Shown here: positions 1 to 9,943 of the stretch, piece by piece
Position numbering within the stretch: position 1 is the stretch's first letter
Layout: each line of letters starts with the position of its first letter
NCBI GenBank assembly: GCA_021613535.1
Contig: CP075496.1
Span: forward strand, 372,001 to 436,000
DNA from: Adineta vaga
Taxonomy: Eukaryota; Rotifera
Reading direction: 5' to 3'
DNA: 64,000 bases
Made by a program: the position numbers and the translations under genes
The notes under the pieces: generated by a model
Seen by the model: the letters and a program-made list of their open reading frames with translations, nothing else
What the model was told of the DNA's origin: nothing
Database searches by the model: none

Positions 1-54
1 ATATTTTACAATATGATTTCAAGTATAGGACCTGTATTTAATGAATCCTTTGTT

Positions 55-78
55 CTGACCTGACCTGACCTGACCTAA
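55..78. repeat. Short tandem repeat of CTGAC
   Basis: About five tandem copies of the pentamer CTGAC lie here, followed by AT-rich sequence. No gene is visible before position 387. The repeat is too short to say more than simple sequence. Confidence 0.7.
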
Positions 79-386
79 TTAATTGCAATAATATTCTTAC
101 TCATTAATATATATTATTTTAGAATATCATTAGAACTCTAAACTTATTATTTTAATATTATAGATTCTCACAATGGAATCATAACAGAGATCTAAAAATA
201 GACTTTTTAATAGTGCGAATCATTCAATCGAGGATCAAGGTGATCTAGATGAGGAGTACTTGTGTTTTCTGATATTCGATAAAATACTATGATTAAAAGT
301 GATGCATATATTTTTCAATTTAGCATAAAATAGTTATTTCAAAAATCAAAATACGATTTTTCTTAGATTTTGCATTGAAGTTCGAT

Positions 387-803
387 TTAAATAAATTTGT
401 ATTTTAACCATCTAATTATAAAGTAAACAATCATTATGTAGAATAATACGATTAAGATAGCAAACCAACAAGCTGTTTTCTTCTTTTTCGTCGTCGTATT
501 TATTTGTTCTCGAGCTTTTTCTCTACATTCTTCTAAAATATTCTTTGGTATTAATTTGATTGATAATAAAATTAATAATGGAACAAGAATAAGATCATCT
601 AAATAGCCAAGAATGGGAATAAAATCTGGTATTAAATCGATTGGACTTAACAAGTATCCAAGTGTTATTATGATTGATAGTTTAGCATACCATGGTGTTT
701 GTTGATGTCGATAAACATAAGTTAATGTATAACTTTCAAGTTTTATTATTTGTACTTTTGCCTTCAAATTTTCAATTAATGATTTATACTTTCCACGATA
801 CAT
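387..803 (-). CDS. DUF1232 (YkvA-like) small membrane protein
   Basis: This 138-aa protein starts at a true ATG. Residues about 50-80 carry the hallmark of the DUF1232/YkvA family, a hydrophobic stretch with the motif LLSPIDLIPDFIPILGYLDD. A second hydrophobic segment (about residues 112-132) sits near the C-terminus after a Lys-rich stretch, so the protein probably spans or lies on a membrane twice. The family is common in bacteria and plants and its biochemical role is not known. The gene appears intronless and complete. Its ORF is single-exon and AT-rich like the surroundings. A bacterial origin by transfer is possible but only inferred. No hairpin repeat of the kind described elsewhere lies beyond its stop within the window. 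Confidence 0.75.
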   Translation of the reverse strand: MYRGKYKSLIENLKAKVQIIKLESYTLTYVYRHQQTPWYAKLSIIITLGYLLSPIDLIPDFIPILGYLDDLILVPLLILLSIKLIPKNILEECREKAREQINTTTKKKKTACWFAILIVLFYIMIVYFIIRWLKYKFI

Positions 804-1120
804 CGATAGTTAGTCTCTACCTTCTTGTTTCATTACTTTCTTGTGTACGTATTAACGAAATAAAAAACACATGTCGTTTTTAAACAGGGAAAAAATATGA
901 TCATTCCACATATCTACTCCACTAGTTTAGTATAGATCATAGATCAAGAGAAAAAAAATGTCAAATCATCTCGTTCAGCCAATGAAGAGATGATTGAAAG
1001 AGATGGCGTTAGGCGATGAATGTAAAGAAATGTGTTGTTTGCAATAGGAAAACATCGTACCTGGTATTTCTTGAATTGATAAATGAAGGTTTGTAAATAC
1101 AATAAATAGAGACTATCTTC

Positions 1121-1164
1121 AGATTGGGTGTGGGTGTCGTTATTCTCTTCACCCACACCCAAAT
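1121..1164. repeat. Telomere-hexamer hairpin, copy 1
   Basis: Inverted repeat with left arm ATTGGGTGTGGGTG and right arm CACCCACACCCAAAT around a pyrimidine-rich loop. Same family as the other copies listed. It is not close to a recognisable gene 3' end; it precedes the LRR fragment. Confidence 0.7.
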
Positions 1165-1227
1165 AATCGTTTAACTCAACTTGAAGGTTTAACAAAAGTT
1201 TATTCCTTATCACTTTATAAAAATTAA

Positions 1228-1571
1228 TTCATTGAAATTCCAATTCTGACAACAACTGAAGCAATTCGTCGACTTGATATGAATTACAATCCAGTAAACA
1301 CATTTCTTATGCTCTATTTTTCAAGAATATAACAGAAATCAGAATTTCTCAATCGAAAATCCCCGTTATTCCTTCACACATAGGTCTACTTGAAAAACTC
1401 TCATTTTTGGATTTATCTCATATACAAATAACTCGTGTACCAAGAAGTCTCTTGAATTTACCTTATCTTCAATATTTGGCTGTTCAAAATAATCCAATTT
1501 CTAAAGAAGAAGTTGATTCATTTAAAACAGATTTAATCAATCGACAATCAAAGATTAATTTACTCATCTAA
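1228..1571 (+). pseudogene. Leucine-rich-repeat protein fragment, frameshifted
   Basis: Two overlapping reading frames together encode the end of a leucine-rich-repeat protein. The first (from about 1228) reads IPILTTTEAIRRLDMNYNPV, and then runs into a stop. The second (about 1308-1571, stop TAA 1569-1571) contains IPSHIGLLEKLSFLDLSH, followed by a repeat ending in PYLQYLAVQNNPIS. These are typical LxxLxxLxLxxNxI repeats with the closing tail of an LRR protein. The shift between frames falls near 1290-1310. There is no start codon or N-terminal exon, so I call it a 5'-truncated, frameshifted remnant. An unrecognised intron instead of a frameshift is possible but no GT..AG pair of sensible size was seen there. 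Confidence 0.6.
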
Positions 1572-1689
1572 TTTATTTTTTATTTTTTTATTCATTTTAT
1601 AATGAGAATATCAATAAAAGTTCATTGATTAAACGTCTGTTTCTAAATCTGAAAAGATTAACACTACAGAGACAAATTACAAAATGAAT

Positions 1690-1750
1690 AGAGTGTGGAT
1701 GTCATTATTCTCTTTGTCCATACCGCCACCACCCACACCCACACCCTCAA
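1690..1750. repeat. Telomere-hexamer hairpin, copy 2
   Basis: Imperfect inverted repeat: left arm AGAGTGTGGATG, right arm CACCCACACCCACACCCTCAA, with a loop containing TTATTCTCTTTG. It begins 118 bp after the stop of the LRR fragment. Confidence 0.65.
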
Positions 1751-2003
1751 CATTTTTTCAAATAATGTATTATTACTTTGATATTGTTGTTTATTTACTT
1801 ATTATTTCATGTTATGGCTTGACAAAATAAAACAAGTAACGCTCATCCTTTGGATTCGCCGACCCTATTCTGAAAGAATGATAAGAGCGCCCATTAAAGC
1901 CCTCAAGCTGGGCCTAGACTTGACCGGATCCCGGTCCAAGCAAACTTTTTACATAAAAGCTTTTCAAAAGTGCTCTTCATCTTTTCACCATTTCAAAGTA
2001 TCA

Positions 2004-3227
2004 TTAAATCATTTATCAAAAGAGAAAAGCAAAAAAAAGTACTGTTTGTAAATATTTATGGATCTGACCGCTTGATACTTCTTAAAAATGCATTACCCGT
2101 ATTTATTTGCCTTTCTAGAAGGCTCATAAACAAACGTCTAATCGCCAACGCGCGCAGTCTATTTTCTATATTCCTTTCAATCGTATGAGTATAGTGTGAG
2201 AGATTCGCTCATCATAGTAGATCAATGCACAACCAAAGACTTAGAAAATTTGCATGATCGCGTCGTTTCTAGTGTAGATTTCATTCTCTTTTTCATTTTC
2301 TAAGGAAACAGAACTTTGTCGGTTCCGTTTTCGTAGATCATCAAGTAAGTGACTTCGAAGAAACGTACAAAGCACATGAAAGTCATTCAAATCCATATTC
2401 TGAAGTATCGCTCTCTAAGTCCACGCCTAGTCATTCGTCGGCCTCCCTCCGCCACTGTAAAAAATAAACGTAGAATACAGAACCCTTCAAAAGGGTTTAT
2501 TAGTTACTAATGCCCTATCATAAACCCTTTCATCAACCTTTCCAGCTAATCAACCCTATGAAGGGTATTTTATACGTTGCACTTTCTTGCACTTTTAGGG
2601 TATATGAGTACTGATTAAATCATCAAGGGTTTATGAACCCGATAAACCCTTTGTAAATCCGTTCAATAATGTACCCTTCTGAAGTAAATGACGAATAGAA
2701 AACGCTTTTCTGTATCAAAGTGCAACGTATAAAATACCCTTCATAGGATTGATTAGCTGGAAGGGTTTTGTATTCTACGTTTATTTTTACAGTGCGGTTG
2801 GCCACTTACGACTAGCCGTTAACATGAACGCCTTCATTGTTTCGTCTACTTTTGATTCACTTGCAAAACGAATAACTGAATTTCCTTTGGTCTTCTCTGC
2901 AAAAGGCACTGACGTTGTATTACTATAAAGGATTCGAGTTCCTCGACCTCGATTACCTTTTGCTAATCGATTTCTTATAATCATTCTTAAGTTTTCATTG
3001 ATTGATAGATTGCTGAAATCTGATTGGATTAAAGCATCCATCCTCTCTAATGCTGCAATCCTATTGGTTAAAACCGGCATTTCAAATAACCCTTAATGGT
3101 CGAAACCCCGATCCAAAATAACCTCGCTGAATCAAGCTATCAAGTCAAGAAGTGTGATTGGCTTGGACAAACAAACAAACTTTAACGATTTTTAACGAGC
3201 CTATAACCCTTTCTTTCAGAAAAGGGA
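2004..3227 (+). repeat. Dispersed repeat family A, copy 1 (interrupted)
   Basis: Blocks of this stretch recur at 30565-31127. Shared blocks include the segment with CTGTTTGTAAATATT and CGCTTGATACTTCT, the stretch AACAAACGTCTAATCGC, the GTTGGCC..CGACTAG segment, the CCTCGACCTCGATTACC block, and the closing hairpin CCCTTTCTTTCAGAAAAGGG. The copy is interrupted by the fold-back element at 2453-2794. No long coding frame is present; small open frames here (for example 1809-2188, and the minus strand 2787-3080) are not conserved between the two copies. It is probably an old transposable element or LTR-like remnant, class unknown. Confidence 0.6.
2453..2794. mobile_element. Fold-back MITE-like element nested in repeat family A
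   Basis: The 342-bp element has near-perfect long terminal inverted repeats: it starts CACTGTAAAAAATAAACGTA and ends with the complement (..TACGTTTATTTTTACAGTG). A second, inner pair of arms (TATTTTATACGTTGCAC near 2566 and its complement near 2725) extends the palindrome so that most of the element can fold into a hairpin. It contains several copies of the short motif AAGGGTTTAT or its complement. It has no coding frame of its own. The flanks (CCGC left, CGG right) do not give a clear target duplication, so the superfamily is undetermined. Confidence 0.75.
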
Positions 3228-3489
3228 ATGAACAAACGACTAGAAATTATCGACTTTGTTAGTAATGCAGCATCTGCACCACAAAACGAACAACTATCAT
3301 GTATGCTAACCAGAGCTCCGCGGGACAACTAAAAACTCGTCCCGTTCCGCTTCATTTTAAGCTTTCTTCTTCAATCTAGATAATTTATTTTAACACTTAA
3401 GTATTTTAAAGTACCACGGCCATAACAAAAAATGTATTTTTATCACAAAAAATTCCGTGCTCCATAAGAAGTATAAGTTTGAATACTGC

Positions 3490-4457
3490 TCATCGAGTTA
3501 CTGATCTGACAAAAAGCATGTTGTTGAGATTTTCGGGATTGGTTGAAGATCGACGCTCGCTCATAACGAGCCCACCACTACTAAACTCACGTTCAACTGA
3601 CGTTGTTGTTGCAGGAATGCAATGAATCATTCGTGCCAATTTGGATAATAACGGTAAATTGTTGTGGTTTGCCTTCCAGAATATTAAAGGATTGTCGACG
3701 AGCAGCTCAGAATCTATAAAGATTGATAAGTATTTGTCAACTTCATCATATTCTGATTCTTCATATTCTTGACCAAATCTTTTTTTCTTAAGAGGTGGCT
3801 CACCTTTTTCATTTCGTTGAATTAACCGCTCTGATTCTCGATTATGCAACAAACGTTTTAGTTTTTCGAGTTCAGCTACTTCTTTCAACTGTCTTCGCAC
3901 ATAACTTTTGCAAGAATCAATTTGAGCAGTGGAATATTTGCGAAGATATCTGTATCTTGGATGAAGAAATGCTGCTGCAAAATGGATGGGCTCCAAGATA
4001 AACATAGACTCCAATAGTTCAAGTAAACGAAGACGAAAGAATCGAATGCCTGAAAGCAAAAAATTGTTTAGTTTCAGTTTTTATACAAGTATTCATTCAG
4101 TATATTAACACTAAACTTACCATTCGTCTCCTCGGATTCTATATCATATTCATTATCATCGCCTTCTCTTCTTTTCCTTGAGAAACTGTCATAATCATCG
4201 TTTTCTCTGTTGAAATAGACTATATTTTCGAACGAACTTAATACTTTACGTAAAGTCATAACACAAATAAGAATTAAATACAAAGATGATTCATTTCCTT
4301 TTTGTACGATGGTTATAATATGCTTGAATGGACGTAATAAATAGATAAGACGTTTAATAATTAATTGATCAATTAAAAATGGTTTTTTCTTCTCCTGTAA
4401 AATCTTTTTTGTTTCTTTAAAAGATAGTAGCTGCCTAATTCGACTTATAATATAAAT
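3490..4457 (-). pseudogene. hAT transposase, C-terminal part with dimerisation domain
   Basis: The reading frame runs from about 4457 with an intron at 4050-4120 (donor GTAAGTTTAG, acceptor TTTGCTTTCAG) that joins the two exons in frame. The upstream exon encodes a hAT-type helical region including RQLLSFKETKKIL and RPFKHIITIVQKGNESSLY. The downstream exon contains LEPIHFAAAFLHPRY and the hAT C-terminal dimerisation signature IPATTTSVEREFSSGG followed by RSSTNPENL. This is the Dimer_Tnp_hAT region (PF05699). Its N-terminal partner is at 5682-6610, separated by an insertion, so no complete enzyme can be made. It may be the remains of a single copy or two abutting fragments of related elements. 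Confidence 0.8.
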
Positions 4458-4529
4458 GGATTTTCATTAATATATATCTATACATCTATAAACAGATATA
4501 GATATAGATATATACATACCTCACCCATG

Positions 4530-5238
4530 TTAGTTTACGAATATAGGAATAGGGTGGGTGTTAGTATTACATCTATCTAACACCCACACCCTCAAAATGG
4601 TATTAGCGGTCAAATCAATGGTAAGATTATTGACTGAATTAGTAACAAATGTATCAATTATTTTCTTATCTGAATTAGATTTTGAGTTGGCGATTGGTTT
4701 CTTTATGATTTTTATGCTAGAAATACAATTATACGTTGATGTGATGTTGGTTTGGTTAACAGTTGAATTTTGTTGGTTAAGAGACGTATTATCGTTAGAT
4801 TGATTAATAGGATTGAATGTTGATTTATGTTTAGACATTGCATTAATAAATGAATTAATCTTTGAATTACAATATCCACTTGAAGAGATATTTGGTAAAT
4901 TAATAATTGAATTATAAATACGTTTATTGACACGATTATTTGTTGGGTTACTGCTTGGTCGTTTGTTCAATTGATTGGTTAAATTAATGAAAGATTTATT
5001 ATTTGAGATTATCTTAGTTGAATCAATATTGGTATTTTTTGTCAAGGTTTTGTTAAATATGTTTGTTCAGTATCTGATTGGAAATATGACGAAACTTATT
5101 GCAAGTTGATCTGATTTTATTTGCATATTGCAATTGAATAGGTGTTAAATTATATTTTATTTCTTCTTTTTTCAAGACCAGATGTAAATGATCCATGAAC
5201 GCAGAAACAAAGAAAGGAAAGAAACTGTCATCTGGCAT
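4530..5238 (-). pseudogene. Unrecognised Asn/Ser/Thr-rich protein, frame broken
   Basis: I do not recognise this gene. A 61-aa frame starts at ATG 5238 (MPDDSFFPFFVSAF) and stops at 5053. A second frame, open from just upstream of 5045 to 4530, encodes about 171 aa rich in Asn, Ser and Thr with little hydrophobic content. The two frames overlap with a one-base shift and no GT..AG intron lies between, so a frameshift is likely. The last residues (ILRVWV..) are translated from hairpin copy 3. The whole lies inside the insertion that splits the hAT element, so it may be cargo or coding sequence of a second mobile element. The low-complexity composition gives no functional clue. Confidence 0.35.
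4548..4598. repeat. Telomere-hexamer hairpin, copy 3
   Basis: Inverted repeat with AGGGTGGGTGTTAG on the left and CTAACACCCACACCCTCAAAATGG on the right around ATTACATCTAT (the full right arm exceeds the left). It overlaps the last codons of the Asn-rich frame on the minus strand. Confidence 0.7.
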
Positions 5239-5428
5239 CTATTTCAACCAGAAAATTTGATAGATACCGCCAACAAGAATGAAATTACATTTCTAATCGT
5301 TAGTATGATATTAAATTCATCGAAGTGGTATCGGTAGTGTTTCTGATTGGATTAGATGGCAGATGACAATTTTTTCCTTTCTTTGTTTCTGTATTCATGA
5401 ATCATTTAACATCTGGTCTTGAAAATGA
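5166..5428. repeat. Inverted duplication around the start of the Asn-rich frame
   Basis: The first 70 or so bases of the minus-strand frame starting at 5238 recur in opposite orientation at about 5355-5428. Shared words include CAGATGACA, TTTCCTTTCTTTGTTTCTG and ACATCTGGTCTTGAAAA. The plus-strand copy hits TGA after 14 codons. The two arms are separated by about 115 bp and could fold into a long hairpin. Confidence 0.7.
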
Positions 5429-5681
5429 AGGGTTATCCTTCGAAACGTCGGCAGGATCTTGTCTAAAAGATTTTCTTATTTTCTTGTAAATTATTTAATT
5501 TACTAAATAAATTATTACTTAATTAAATCATGTATTGATTTTTTTTAATTAATACTTGAATATTATTTAGATAATGAAATTAAAAGCCGCTGTAATCAGT
5601 ATCAAATTTATACTCAAATTGTTACCCATAAAGAAGTGTAATTCCAAAACAATTAAAGTAAGAAGAGAAAACAAAACTTAC

Positions 5682-6610
5682 CACAATGATACTTTCAGCA
5701 CTTTTATCTTCTTCTACAAATGGAGAGCAACAAAGATCATACGATCGATATTCAAATTGATCATTAACGAATGTTGCAGCAACTACAAGATAAGAAACTT
5801 GATGGATAGGATCGCTCCATAAATCAGGACAAAATGTAACAGCATCACTCTCAAGACGTTCAATTAGTTATTTAGTAATACGAACACGATGTTGATCGGC
5901 AAGTTTAGCTATATGTGCAGCGGTTACATCAGCACCTCTAAACGCTTGATCAACATCAATATAACCACGACGAGCACATTAAAGAAAAGATTAAGCAGAA
6001 AATATTAGAATTTTAAGATCAAATACTTACCGATTGAAATACATTCTTGGATTAATCGCCGAAGACCTTGATCTTCAAGAACTGAAAATGCACGAATACT
6101 TTGACAAACCCATTCTGCTTGCAAATCCTTTATCTTCATAATTTCAGGTGCTTTTAAAATCGGTGATTGTGCTGCATAAAACGTGGTTAAACATCGTTGC
6201 GCCGAAGATGTTCCATTTGGTGCTAATCTTTTATTTCTGTCTTTTGAAACTTCGCAATCGTGTTGATTGGGTAATCTAGTACTGTTTGATACAAATGAAT
6301 ACGTTGAAAAACAGTTGCGATATGAAACAAATCCACCAATTCGTTCTGCATCACCATTATCATTGATAACAGAAGGAAATCCAAACAAATTCCAACGATT
6401 AGAAGTGCGTTTGCCTATATTTTCATTAATAATATATTCATTAGGTTTTGTTTTGAGCATGGATTGAATTTCAGCACAAGTGGCTTTATGCCAATTACCA
6501 GGAGAAGAGGGTGATGAATTAACCGATGTCACATGTGAATCACGAGGTTTCGCGTTTCTAACGCGCGATATGCAAACCGGTGACAATGACAAAATTTCAG
6601 GAGAAGACAT
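5682..6610 (-). pseudogene. hAT (Hermes-like) transposase, N-terminal part
   Basis: Exon 1 (6610-6031, ATG) encodes about 193 aa with a BED-like/WNLFGFP region and the Hermes DNA-binding signature FSVLEDQGLRRLIQECISIG. Donor GTAAG follows at 6030. Exon 2 (about 5977-5682) continues ARRGYIDVDQAF and then the start of the RNase H-like fold, with CPDLWSD and YLVVAATFVNDQFEYRSYDL. That exon has an in-frame TAA at 5868-5870, and the expected acceptor AG before it reads AT, so the gene is dead twice over. A further donor GTAAGT follows at 5681. The matching C-terminal half lies at 3490-4457. Confidence 0.78.
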
Positions 6611-6972
6611 AATGTTGTTTGTTTAATTGAATTACAAGTGTTACTTTGTGAAAATCAAAATACATTAAATAGACAGACAATGAAAAACGAAAAGTGTGAG
6701 TCGTGGGGCTGAGTCGCCGCCGGTTTTTGGGAAAAAATTACGGCCGCGGCCACCGCCGTGATAAAAATTTAAACATTCGACTTTCCAACATTTTCAGTAC
6801 TCTAAACTAACTTTTAGATTTCTCCTGACTTAATTGTATGAATCCTCGTCGCCGAAAAACATTTTTGCCTTGCAAGGTGCAGCAAAAGTGAGGGTAAGGA
6901 GAACAAATTCTTTCGGCAAAGACGAACACAACCGTCCTTGTGTTTGTTACTCTTGAACTTCCACAATATCAG

Positions 6973-7625
6973 GTATGCATATATCATACAGTGAATATTA
7001 TTTATTAAACTATCCAATTATCCAATCAAAGAATCAAACGTTGCAACGTCAATCAGTAATCAAAGGTATGCACATTGATGCAGTAAATATTATTTATTAA
7101 ACTATCCAATTATCCGATCAAAGAATCAAACGTTGCAACGTCAATCAGTAATCAAAGGTATGCACATTGATGCAGTGAATATTATTTATTAAATAATCAA
7201 ATTATCCGATCAAAGAATCTAACGTTGCAACGTCAATCAGTAATGAAAGGTATGGACATTTATGCAGTGAATATCATTCATAAAGTAATGAAATTATCCG
7301 ATCAAGGAATCTAACGTTGCAACGTCAACCAATATTAAAAGATAGGGAAATACTATGCAGTGAGTATTATTTATTAAATAATCGAATTATGTGATCAAGA
7401 AATATAACGTTGCAACGTCAACCAATATTAAAAGATAGGGAGATACTGTGCAGTGAGTATTATTTATTAAATAATCGAATTATGTGATCAAGAAATATAA
7501 CGTTGCAACGTCAACCAATATTAAAAGATAGGGAAATACTATGCAGTGAGTATTATTTATTAAATAATCGAATTATGTGATCAAGAAATATAACGTTGCA
7601 ACGTCAGTCAGTAGTAAAAAGTATG
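6973..7625. repeat. 92-93 bp satellite array, seven copies
   Basis: Seven head-to-tail copies of a 92-93 bp unit. The marker TTGCAACGTC occurs at 7041, 7133, 7225, 7317, 7410, 7503 and 7596. Each unit contains the perfect 12-bp palindrome ACGTTGCAACGT and the block CAGTGAATATTATTTATTAA or close variants. Copies 1-3 resemble each other and copies 5-7 are nearly identical, as expected from recent local expansion. There is no coding frame, and no unique spacer between units, so this is a satellite rather than a CRISPR array. Confidence 0.93.
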
Positions 7626-8669
7626 CACTTTCATATTTTAGATAAGCAAATACAAAAACGAAAATTTGATCTTGGTAAGATGATGCAAAAAGAAACTGAA
7701 CAAAGCTGCGCTGATATCATTCTTTGTTAGTTTAATTCTGCTAGTGTTTGACAAATTGAAGGTACATGATACTTGTAGGATTTAAAGTAAGATTAACTGA
7801 AGGGTAGTACTACGCAGAATACTTCTTTGTTGAAAAAAAAAAGCAAGATTAATTTTTTTGCCCCGAAGGACCCACCACACTCTCTTCTCTCTAAATACGT
7901 ATAGATTTTTTCCAAAAACGACTGCATGAGTTTATATAGACGTATCGGAAAGATTTCTGACACTACCACCGTTTTTGTTGCAGTTTTCATATTTTTAGTG
8001 AGGTTTTGGATTGTGAAAAAAAAGGATTACGTTTTTAATGACCAGCGTGGAAGTAAAGACACTTTCATCATATCTGCGACTTATGTGTACAGATTTCGAA
8101 GATCAATAGCATTTTCTCAGAACATCATTTTTGAATATTAGAATTGGGATAATGTTCACTCTACTCAAAATGCATCCAATATTTTGGGCTCGGAAGATTC
8201 AAGTAAAGAAAAATGTTTCTCCGAACGGTCGTAGTATACTTAATCTTCAGGTCAGAAACACAAAATTCAGTAGCCCCGAGCGATAGTTTCAGTACTAATT
8301 TGAGGTAGTGATCATTAAAATATTTATAAAATATGCATGAATGAGCAACTGCAAATTCAGTTCGGAACATACTGAGACAGAGTTACCGTTTATTCAAAAC
8401 AAATTCAATCCTTGTAGAAAGGTTCCGCCTGAAGTTAGCACAGTGTCTCAAAACTCGATAGATTGGTACGGACACGGATTTGACAGGAAAAAACACGCTA
8501 AAACTTTTATCACAAGAGTTTTGCGGCGAACTATTTATCACTGAACATTTTTTAATGCCTCTCAAAGCTTTCACAGAAAACAGTATAGTTTTAGGTTTCA
8601 GTAAACTTCAGGTAATCGAACCAAAGGCGGTATCAGGGTCGTGCTGAACATAACATATATAATAAGCTA
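7626..8669. other. No gene seen
   Basis: Only short open frames that overlap each other on both strands (for example 7793-7990 minus, 7926-8141 plus and 8341-8574 both strands), with no recognisable domain and no splice context. I see nothing supportable here. Confidence 0.6.
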
Positions 8670-9148
8670 CACACTACAAAAATTGGTGCTCTACTGAACT
8701 TCTAAAAAGGGTTCCGTCCTTACAAAAAAGACTGCAAATACGTCCACGGTTTCGAAGACGGAATAAAAAATTCTACAAAACCATTAAAGGATCGTACCGT
8801 GTACCGAGAGAAAGAATCTTTTGCTACGAAACCTGTTTTTGACTTCAGGAAACCAGAAAAAGGTTTCGGAGGAAAATACGAAGGCTACAGCTTCAGATAA
8901 AAACCTAATGGTTCCTTACTAAACCTCAGTGTTCTTGTGGAGATAAATGCGAAACCTTTTTTTGGTGTCTTGAACTCAAAAACAGGTTTCGTAGCAAGAG
9001 ATTCTTTCTCTTGGCACACGGTACGATCCTTTAATGGTTTTGTAGAATTTTTTATTGCGTTTTCGAAACCGTGGACGTATTTGCAGTCTTTTTTGTAAGG
9101 ACGGAACCCTTTTTAGAAGTTCAGTAGAGCACCAATTTTTGTAGTGTG
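8670..9148. mobile_element. 479-bp fold-back MITE flanked by TA
   Basis: The element begins CACACTACAAAAATTGGTGC and ends with its complement (..CACCAATTTTTGTAGTGTG). The arms stay complementary for about 180 bp each, with only scattered mismatches (left to about 8850, right from about 8970). The dinucleotide TA stands on both sides (8668-8669 and 9149-9150). TA target duplication and CACTAC-type ends fit a non-autonomous Tc1/mariner-type element. There is no coding frame. The inner spacer (about 8855-8965) is partly palindromic too. Confidence 0.85.
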
Positions 9149-9445
9149 TAAAGTATAGCCATACATCATGATGCTGGTTAAGGCTACTTTGAAGTTCTTC
9201 ATAAATGTGGAAAAATGAAACTCCTGGAAGCCAATATTATGCATTTAATTAATACAACGCTCGCGATTGGAGAAAGCACTAGTCGGCCGAAATGAGAACC
9301 ACCATTAGAATCATGAAAGTTTTATTTTTGAAAGCAAAACTCCGGAGAAGAAAATTTCGAAAAAAAAATTTAAACAGAAAAGGGTCTTTGATCACTTTCG
9401 AATATGGATGGTATTTGTGACTTCAGAGTAAAATGCACATCCGTT

Positions 9446-9466
9446 CATCACCCACACCCACCCTTA
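9446..9466. repeat. Telomere-hexamer repeat, half copy
   Basis: Only the C-rich arm CATCACCCACACCCACCCTT is present. It is framed by a small inverted repeat (ATCCG at 9440 and CGGAT at 9475). It lies about 480 bp before the NRPS-PKS start codon. Confidence 0.55.
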
Positions 9467-9943
9467 CGCATATACGGATGAAAAAGTATTTTTTCAGTTT
9501 AAGTAATACAGTGATACGTATATTCAGCGAGAAGGATGCAAGAACTAAGTACTCTAATACTCATCTCCTACTTCACTGTACTTGATTCGTCCTTAATGAC
9601 ATTTCATCTGTGCCTCTATTTGCATTCTAATACTATTTAGTTTGCACTCTTATCCTCGGAGAACGGGTGAATATATGAAATATATCATCCTATTGCATTC
9701 TGTCCACGCAGTCTATCAATACTTATGTGACGCTTAACTATATATCAGTTGTATTCGGTTTTTACTCCCATCCATGTTCTGCTGCACTCTAAAATGTTTC
9801 TGAAGTAAAATGACTGTCACTTTTCCTCTTTTGTGAACATCCCTTCCTTTACTGTAGTAGAAAGGAACTTATTTGTGAAGAAAACCCGTAGGGCACATGA
9901 TATAAAGAATTTAGATGTTTGCAGATTAAAATAAAAGTGATTT

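Larger units (their letters stand above)
3300..6790 (-). mobile_element. Remnant hAT-family DNA transposon, split by an insertion
   Basis: Both ends of a hAT transposase lie on the minus strand, the N-terminal half at 5682-6610 and the C-terminal half at about 3490-4457. Between them is roughly 1.2 kb without transposase similarity that carries a hairpin repeat and an unrelated Asn-rich reading frame. GC-rich patches just outside the coding parts (about 3310-3350 and 6700-6770) may be terminal regions. I could not match terminal inverted repeats or an 8-bp target duplication, so the outer limits are approximate. The element cannot encode an intact transposase. Confidence 0.65.

Noticed and set aside
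1809-2188. Two overlapping plus-strand open frames of 72-80 codons
   Set aside because: They lie in repeat family A and are not kept open in the second copy at 30565-31127; the same region there has stops.
2623-3080. Minus-strand frames of 60 and 97 codons
   Set aside because: They fall within the fold-back element and repeat family A, with no domain and no conservation in the other copy.
5574-5822. Plus-strand frame of 82 codons
   Set aside because: It is the antisense of exon 2 of the hAT transposase, whose reading frame matches known motifs.
6973-7625. CRISPR-like appearance of regularly spaced repeats
   Set aside because: The whole 92-93 bp unit repeats without unique spacers, and the context is eukaryotic. 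It is a satellite.
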